NCBI RefSeq assembly: GCF_016863555.1
Contig: NZ_BOPC01000039.1
Coordinates: 1 to 64,000, forward strand
Length of the DNA: 64,000 nt
From: Micromonospora qiuiae
GTDB taxonomy: Bacteria; Actinomycetota; Actinomycetes; Mycobacteriales; Micromonosporaceae
Reading direction: 5' to 3'
Shown here: piece by piece, positions 61,638 to 64,000 of the stretch
How the letters are laid out: each line of letters begins with the position of its first letter
How positions within the stretch are numbered: the first letter of the stretch is position 1
The notes under the pieces: model-generated
What the model was told of the DNA's origin: nothing
The model's database searches: none
The model's input: only the letters and a program-made list of their open reading frames with translations
Program-made: the position numbers and the translations under genes

Positions 61638-62612
61638 CTAGGGGTTGAGGGTGAAGGGTCGGAAGGTGCGCGGCCCGTAGAGCCGGTGCAGCACCTCGTC
61701 AAGCTCGCCCAGCAGCCGCCAGGCGTCGTCGGGGCGGGCGCGCAGGACGCGTTGCCGGCAGCCTCGGGCGAAGGTGAGCAGCTCGGGTGGCGCCTGACGG
61801 CCCATCAGCCAGGTCATGCAGCGGGCGGCCATGGCGATGTCGGTGCCCGGCCCGGCGGGACGGCGATCGGTGACCTCGGCCGGGTACCAGTCCTGATAGG
61901 CCGGGACCAGCGCCGGCACGACGCCGTGCGGTTCGGTCGAGAAGCACCAGTCGACCAGCACCACACCGTGTGCGTCCGGCTCGATCAGCACGTGCGGGGG
62001 CAGCACCGCGCCGTGCACCACGCCGGCCCGGTGAGCCACGCCGAGCGCGACCAGGAGCCGCCGCCACATCCAGGCCACGTCTCGGGCGTCCAGCCCGTCC
62101 GGGTACGCCTGCCGCACCTGGACCAGGCTGTGCAGGCCGGGTGCGGTGGCGAGCACGACGATCCGTCGCTCGGCCCCGGTGGCGGCGTCCCGGTGGGCGA
62201 AGCTGTCGACCAGCCGGGGCACGTATGGCAGCCAGCGGGGGTCGCCCCGCTCGGCGAGCCGACGCAGCGCGCGCTCTTCGCGGCCCATCAGGTCGTTGTC
62301 GCGTGGGTCGCGGGGCAGCTTGAGCAGCCGGTCGGCGCCGACGTCGTACAGGTCGGCGAGGTCACCGGAGTACGCCGGCCGCCCGCACCGGTAGCCGCGC
62401 AGCACCGTCCCCCGGCGGGCCCGCCACCGGGTGGTGACCCGGACGAAGGCCTCGGTGGCTTCGGCGCGGACGCCCGGCCCGACCCAACCGAGCCGGTCAG
62501 GATGCAGCACCGCGACCAGCTCGCGGTAGCGGCGTTCCGGCTCGTCGGCGCCGAACAGCTCGTCGTCGTCCCGGGCGGTGGTGACCAGGCGGATCGCCTC
62601 GTCGGTCCTCAT
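61638..62612 (-). CDS. J-domain fused to a kinase-like domain lacking catalytic Asp
   Basis: 324 residues. An N-terminal J-domain with YRELVAVLHPDRLG (HPD at 37-39) can stimulate an Hsp70. From about residue 75 a Ser/Thr-kinase-like fold follows. It has a lysine in LLKLP (98) and a helix-C-like REERAL, but the catalytic HRD is HGA (200-202) in VVHGAVLPPHVLI and the DFG position is DWC. With no catalytic Asp it is probably a pseudokinase that binds nucleotide or a partner. The ATG overlaps the stop of the NUDIX regulator gene (ATGA). I know no established name for this fusion. Confidence 0.8.
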   Translation of the reverse strand: MRTDEAIRLVTTARDDDELFGADEPERRYRELVAVLHPDRLGWVGPGVRAEATEAFVRVTTRWRARRGTVLRGYRCGRPAYSGDLADLYDVGADRLLKLPRDPRDNDLMGREERALRRLAERGDPRWLPYVPRLVDSFAHRDAATGAERRIVVLATAPGLHSLVQVRQAYPDGLDARDVAWMWRRLLVALGVAHRAGVVHGAVLPPHVLIEPDAHGVVLVDWCFSTEPHGVVPALVPAYQDWYPAEVTDRRPAGPGTDIAMAARCMTWLMGRQAPPELLTFARGCRQRVLRARPDDAWRLLGELDEVLHRLYGPRTFRPFTLNP

Positions 62613-63361
62613 CGTGCCGTCTCCTCCCGAGCGGGGCGCAGCAGCGCCGGATGCAGCAGTCGGGCGTCGCCGGCGCGGTACAGCCGGGCACGCGGACCGC
62701 CCCGGGTGCCACCGCGTTCGGTGCTGGCTCCGGTGCTCTCCACGAACCCCGGCACGGAGAGCACCTTGCGGTGGAAGTTGCCGGCGTGCAGCGAGTGCCC
62801 CCAGACCGTCTCGTAGACGCTCCGCAGGTCGCCGATGGTGAACTCGGGCGGGAGGAAGCGGGTGGCCAGCGGGGTGTACTCCAGTTTGGCGCGGGCCCGC
62901 TCCAGCCCGTCGTCGACGATCCGGCGGTGGTCGAAGGCGAGCTGCCGGCTGGCCAACTCGGCGACCGGCACCCAGGCCGCCTCCTCCGCGTCGGTGCCGG
63001 CAATCGGGTCGGGCAGGTCGGGCGCGAAGGCGAGGTGGGCGACGGAGACGACCCGCATCCGCGGATCACGGTCGGGCGCGCCGTAGCTGGCCAACTGTTC
63101 CATGTGGACGCGCCGCAGCCGCTCGCCGCCGAGGCCGGTCTCCTCGGCCAGTTCCCGGCGGGCGGCGGAGGCCAGGTCCTCGTCGGGCCGGACGAAGCCG
63201 CCCGGCAGCGCCCAGTGGCCCGCGTACGGCTGGCCGCCGCGGCGGATCAGCAGCAGATGCAGCGCGGCGTCGCGGATGGTCAGGGCGACCACGTCGGCGG
63301 TGACCGCCACGGCCGGGAAGGCGCTCGGGTCGTACGCGGCGAGGAAGTCCTGCTCGTTCAC
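62609..63361 (-). CDS. NrtR-like NUDIX transcriptional regulator
   Basis: 250 residues. The NUDIX fold with an intact box (GGFVRPDEDLASAARRELAE within 54-73, EETG at 73-76) suggests ADP-ribose-type binding or hydrolysis. The C-terminal winged helix (about 155-220, FTIGDLRSVYETVWGHSLH and GNFHRKVLSVPGFVE) is the DNA-binding part of NrtR-type regulators. The first gene of a four-gene operon, so it probably responds to a nucleotide ligand and autoregulates. The start is GTG 63,361 or TTG 63,367; neither has a strong ribosome site. Two direct repeats lie just upstream. Confidence 0.85.
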   Translation of the reverse strand: MNEQDFLAAYDPSAFPAVAVTADVVALTIRDAALHLLLIRRGGQPYAGHWALPGGFVRPDEDLASAARRELAEETGLGGERLRRVHMEQLASYGAPDRDPRMRVVSVAHLAFAPDLPDPIAGTDAEEAAWVPVAELASRQLAFDHRRIVDDGLERARAKLEYTPLATRFLPPEFTIGDLRSVYETVWGHSLHAGNFHRKVLSVPGFVESTGASTERGGTRGGPRARLYRAGDARLLHPALLRPAREETAR

Positions 63362-63378
63362 GATCAATCACACTCACT

Positions 63379-63403
63379 CTGAGAACATCTCGAACTGAGA
63401 ACA
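63379..63403 (-). promoter_or_regulatory. Direct repeats before the NrtR-like gene
   Basis: CTGAGAACA occurs twice with a 16-base period in the 45 bases before the start, and a TCTC-N5-GAGA inverted pair overlaps. A likely operator of the NUDIX regulator. Confidence 0.5.
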
Positions 63404-63417
63404 ACCTAGCGCGAAAA

Positions 63418-63445
63418 CGAGGGTCGGGCAAGTGCCCGACCCTCG
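63418..63445 (-). terminator. Terminator of the MaoC gene
   Basis: Perfect 13-base arms (CGAGGGTCGGGCA and complement) with a 2-base gap between arms. On the minus strand it is followed by TTTT. It separates the MaoC gene from the NrtR operon. Confidence 0.85.
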
Positions 63446-63461
63446 CTGTGTTGCCGCCTCC

Positions 63462-64000
63462 TCAGCGGATGGTGCCCACCAGATGGGGTCGACCGTCTCG
63501 GTCGTGCAGAGCGAAGTCCCAACCGGCGTCTTCGGATGTGGCGCTGAAGGCGACCGTGCTGGGCAGCGGCACCGGCAGCTTGAACGCCACGTCCACCGTG
63601 TACGAATCGGGCAACCGGTCCTCCAGGGCGGCCAGGCAGCGGGCCTTGCTCCACATGCCGTGTGCGATCGGCCGCGGAAAGCCGAGCAGCCGCGCACCCA
63701 ACCGCGACGTGTGGATCGGGTTGTGGTCGCCGGAGACACGCGCGTACTCCCGGCCCACCCCGGGCGCCACCCACCAGAGAGCGGTCGCGGCCGGCGGCGC
63801 GGGTCGCTCACCCCGGTCGCGCCGCGCACCCTCGCCGGGCGTGCGCTGCCGGCCGAGGTACGTCGAGACGCCACGCCACACCTCCACCCCGTCGACCGAC
63901 CCGACCAGTACGACGTCCACCTGCCGGCCCCGGTCGTGCGGGCGCAGGTTCTCCGCCCAGGCGGTGAGGTCCAGCCGATCGGCGATGGTGACCGGCCGGT
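63462..64000 (-). CDS. MaoC-like dehydratase, C-terminal part (runs off right edge)
   Basis: The frame is open to the edge, so only the last 178 residues are seen. The hot-dog fold hydratase signature is YARVSGDHNPIHTSRLGARL, with GFPRPIAHGMWSKA after it, containing the catalytic Asp and His of R-specific enoyl-CoA hydratases. The visible upstream part (RPVTIADRLDLTAWAENL) continues the protein; a GTG at 63,920 is internal, not the start. Likely acts on a 2-enoyl-CoA in fatty-acid or polyketide metabolism. It is transcribed leftward and ends in a strong terminator. Confidence 0.85.
   Translation of the reverse strand, partial: RPVTIADRLDLTAWAENLRPHDRGRQVDVVLVGSVDGVEVWRGVSTYLGRQRTPGEGARRDRGERPAPPAATALWWVAPGVGREYARVSGDHNPIHTSRLGARLLGFPRPIAHGMWSKARCLAALEDRLPDSYTVDVAFKLPVPLPSTVAFSATSEDAGWDFALHDRDGRPHLVGTIR

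Overview
The window is high-GC DNA (about 70% or more) from an actinomycete, most likely of the family Micromonosporaceae (Micromonospora or Salinispora type). The pointers are the HspR-controlled dnaK-grpE-dnaJ-hspR operon, the many GTG and TTG starts, long proline-rich tails, and three copies of a dispersed repeat built from two GGAAGGGCCCC...TTAAC half units, which I recall as common in Micromonospora genomes. The genus is inferred from pattern memory and was not searched.

Layout. 1-2453: a long disordered protein cut by the left edge and a 45-residue basic peptide. 2.6-6.3 kb: a branched-chain 2-oxoacid dehydrogenase operon (E1 alpha, E1 beta, E2). 6.8-12.5 kb: a secreted or anchored Pro/Ser-rich protein, a hypothetical protein and a pair of dynamin-like GTPases. 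12.5-17.1 kb: the heat-shock operon. 17.4-21.4 kb: small hypotheticals, a two-gene cation/proton antiporter and a lipoprotein. 21.4-28.3 kb: clpB with its own HspR site, paired membrane proteins, a short-chain dehydrogenase, pyrE and an ArsR regulator. 28.3-37 kb: DUF368 transporter, fba, a LOG protein, DUF3151, an EspI-like ATPase and a DAGK-like protein. 37-41 kb: purA and purD separated by an AbiEi/DUF559 gene lying between two copies of an inverted-repeat element. 41-49 kb: NfeD-like protein, flotillin and a 1,677-residue AAA ATPase. 49-55 kb: a truncated Tat-exported protein, a two-component system and a three-gene membrane/metallopeptidase operon. 55-59.2 kb: acyl-CoA ligase, acyl-CoA dehydrogenase and an SCP2 protein, divergent from a TetR gene. 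59.2-63.4 kb: a four-gene operon of NrtR-like NUDIX regulator, J-domain/pseudokinase fusion, vWA protein and a divergent PurA paralogue. The right edge cuts a MaoC dehydratase.

How the genes work together. HspR, encoded by the last gene of its operon, probably represses both dnaK and clpB through HAIR sites visible in front of each, so disaggregase and chaperone are co-regulated. Central purine and pyrimidine genes (purA, purD, pyrE) and fba are housekeeping.

Two tightly packed operons are the best candidates for little-described systems. The first is the NfeD/flotillin/giant ATPase set at 41,075-48,925. The second is the NUDIX/J-pseudokinase/vWA/PurA-like set at 59,262-63,361, which combines nucleotide chemistry, a nucleotide-responsive regulator and a chaperone-like or kinase-like adaptor.

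Signs of genome rearrangement include a 66-bp relic of the giant ATPase gene 2 kb downstream of it, an apparent in-frame deletion in the neighbouring exported protein, and dispersed repeats that supply the stop codons of three genes.
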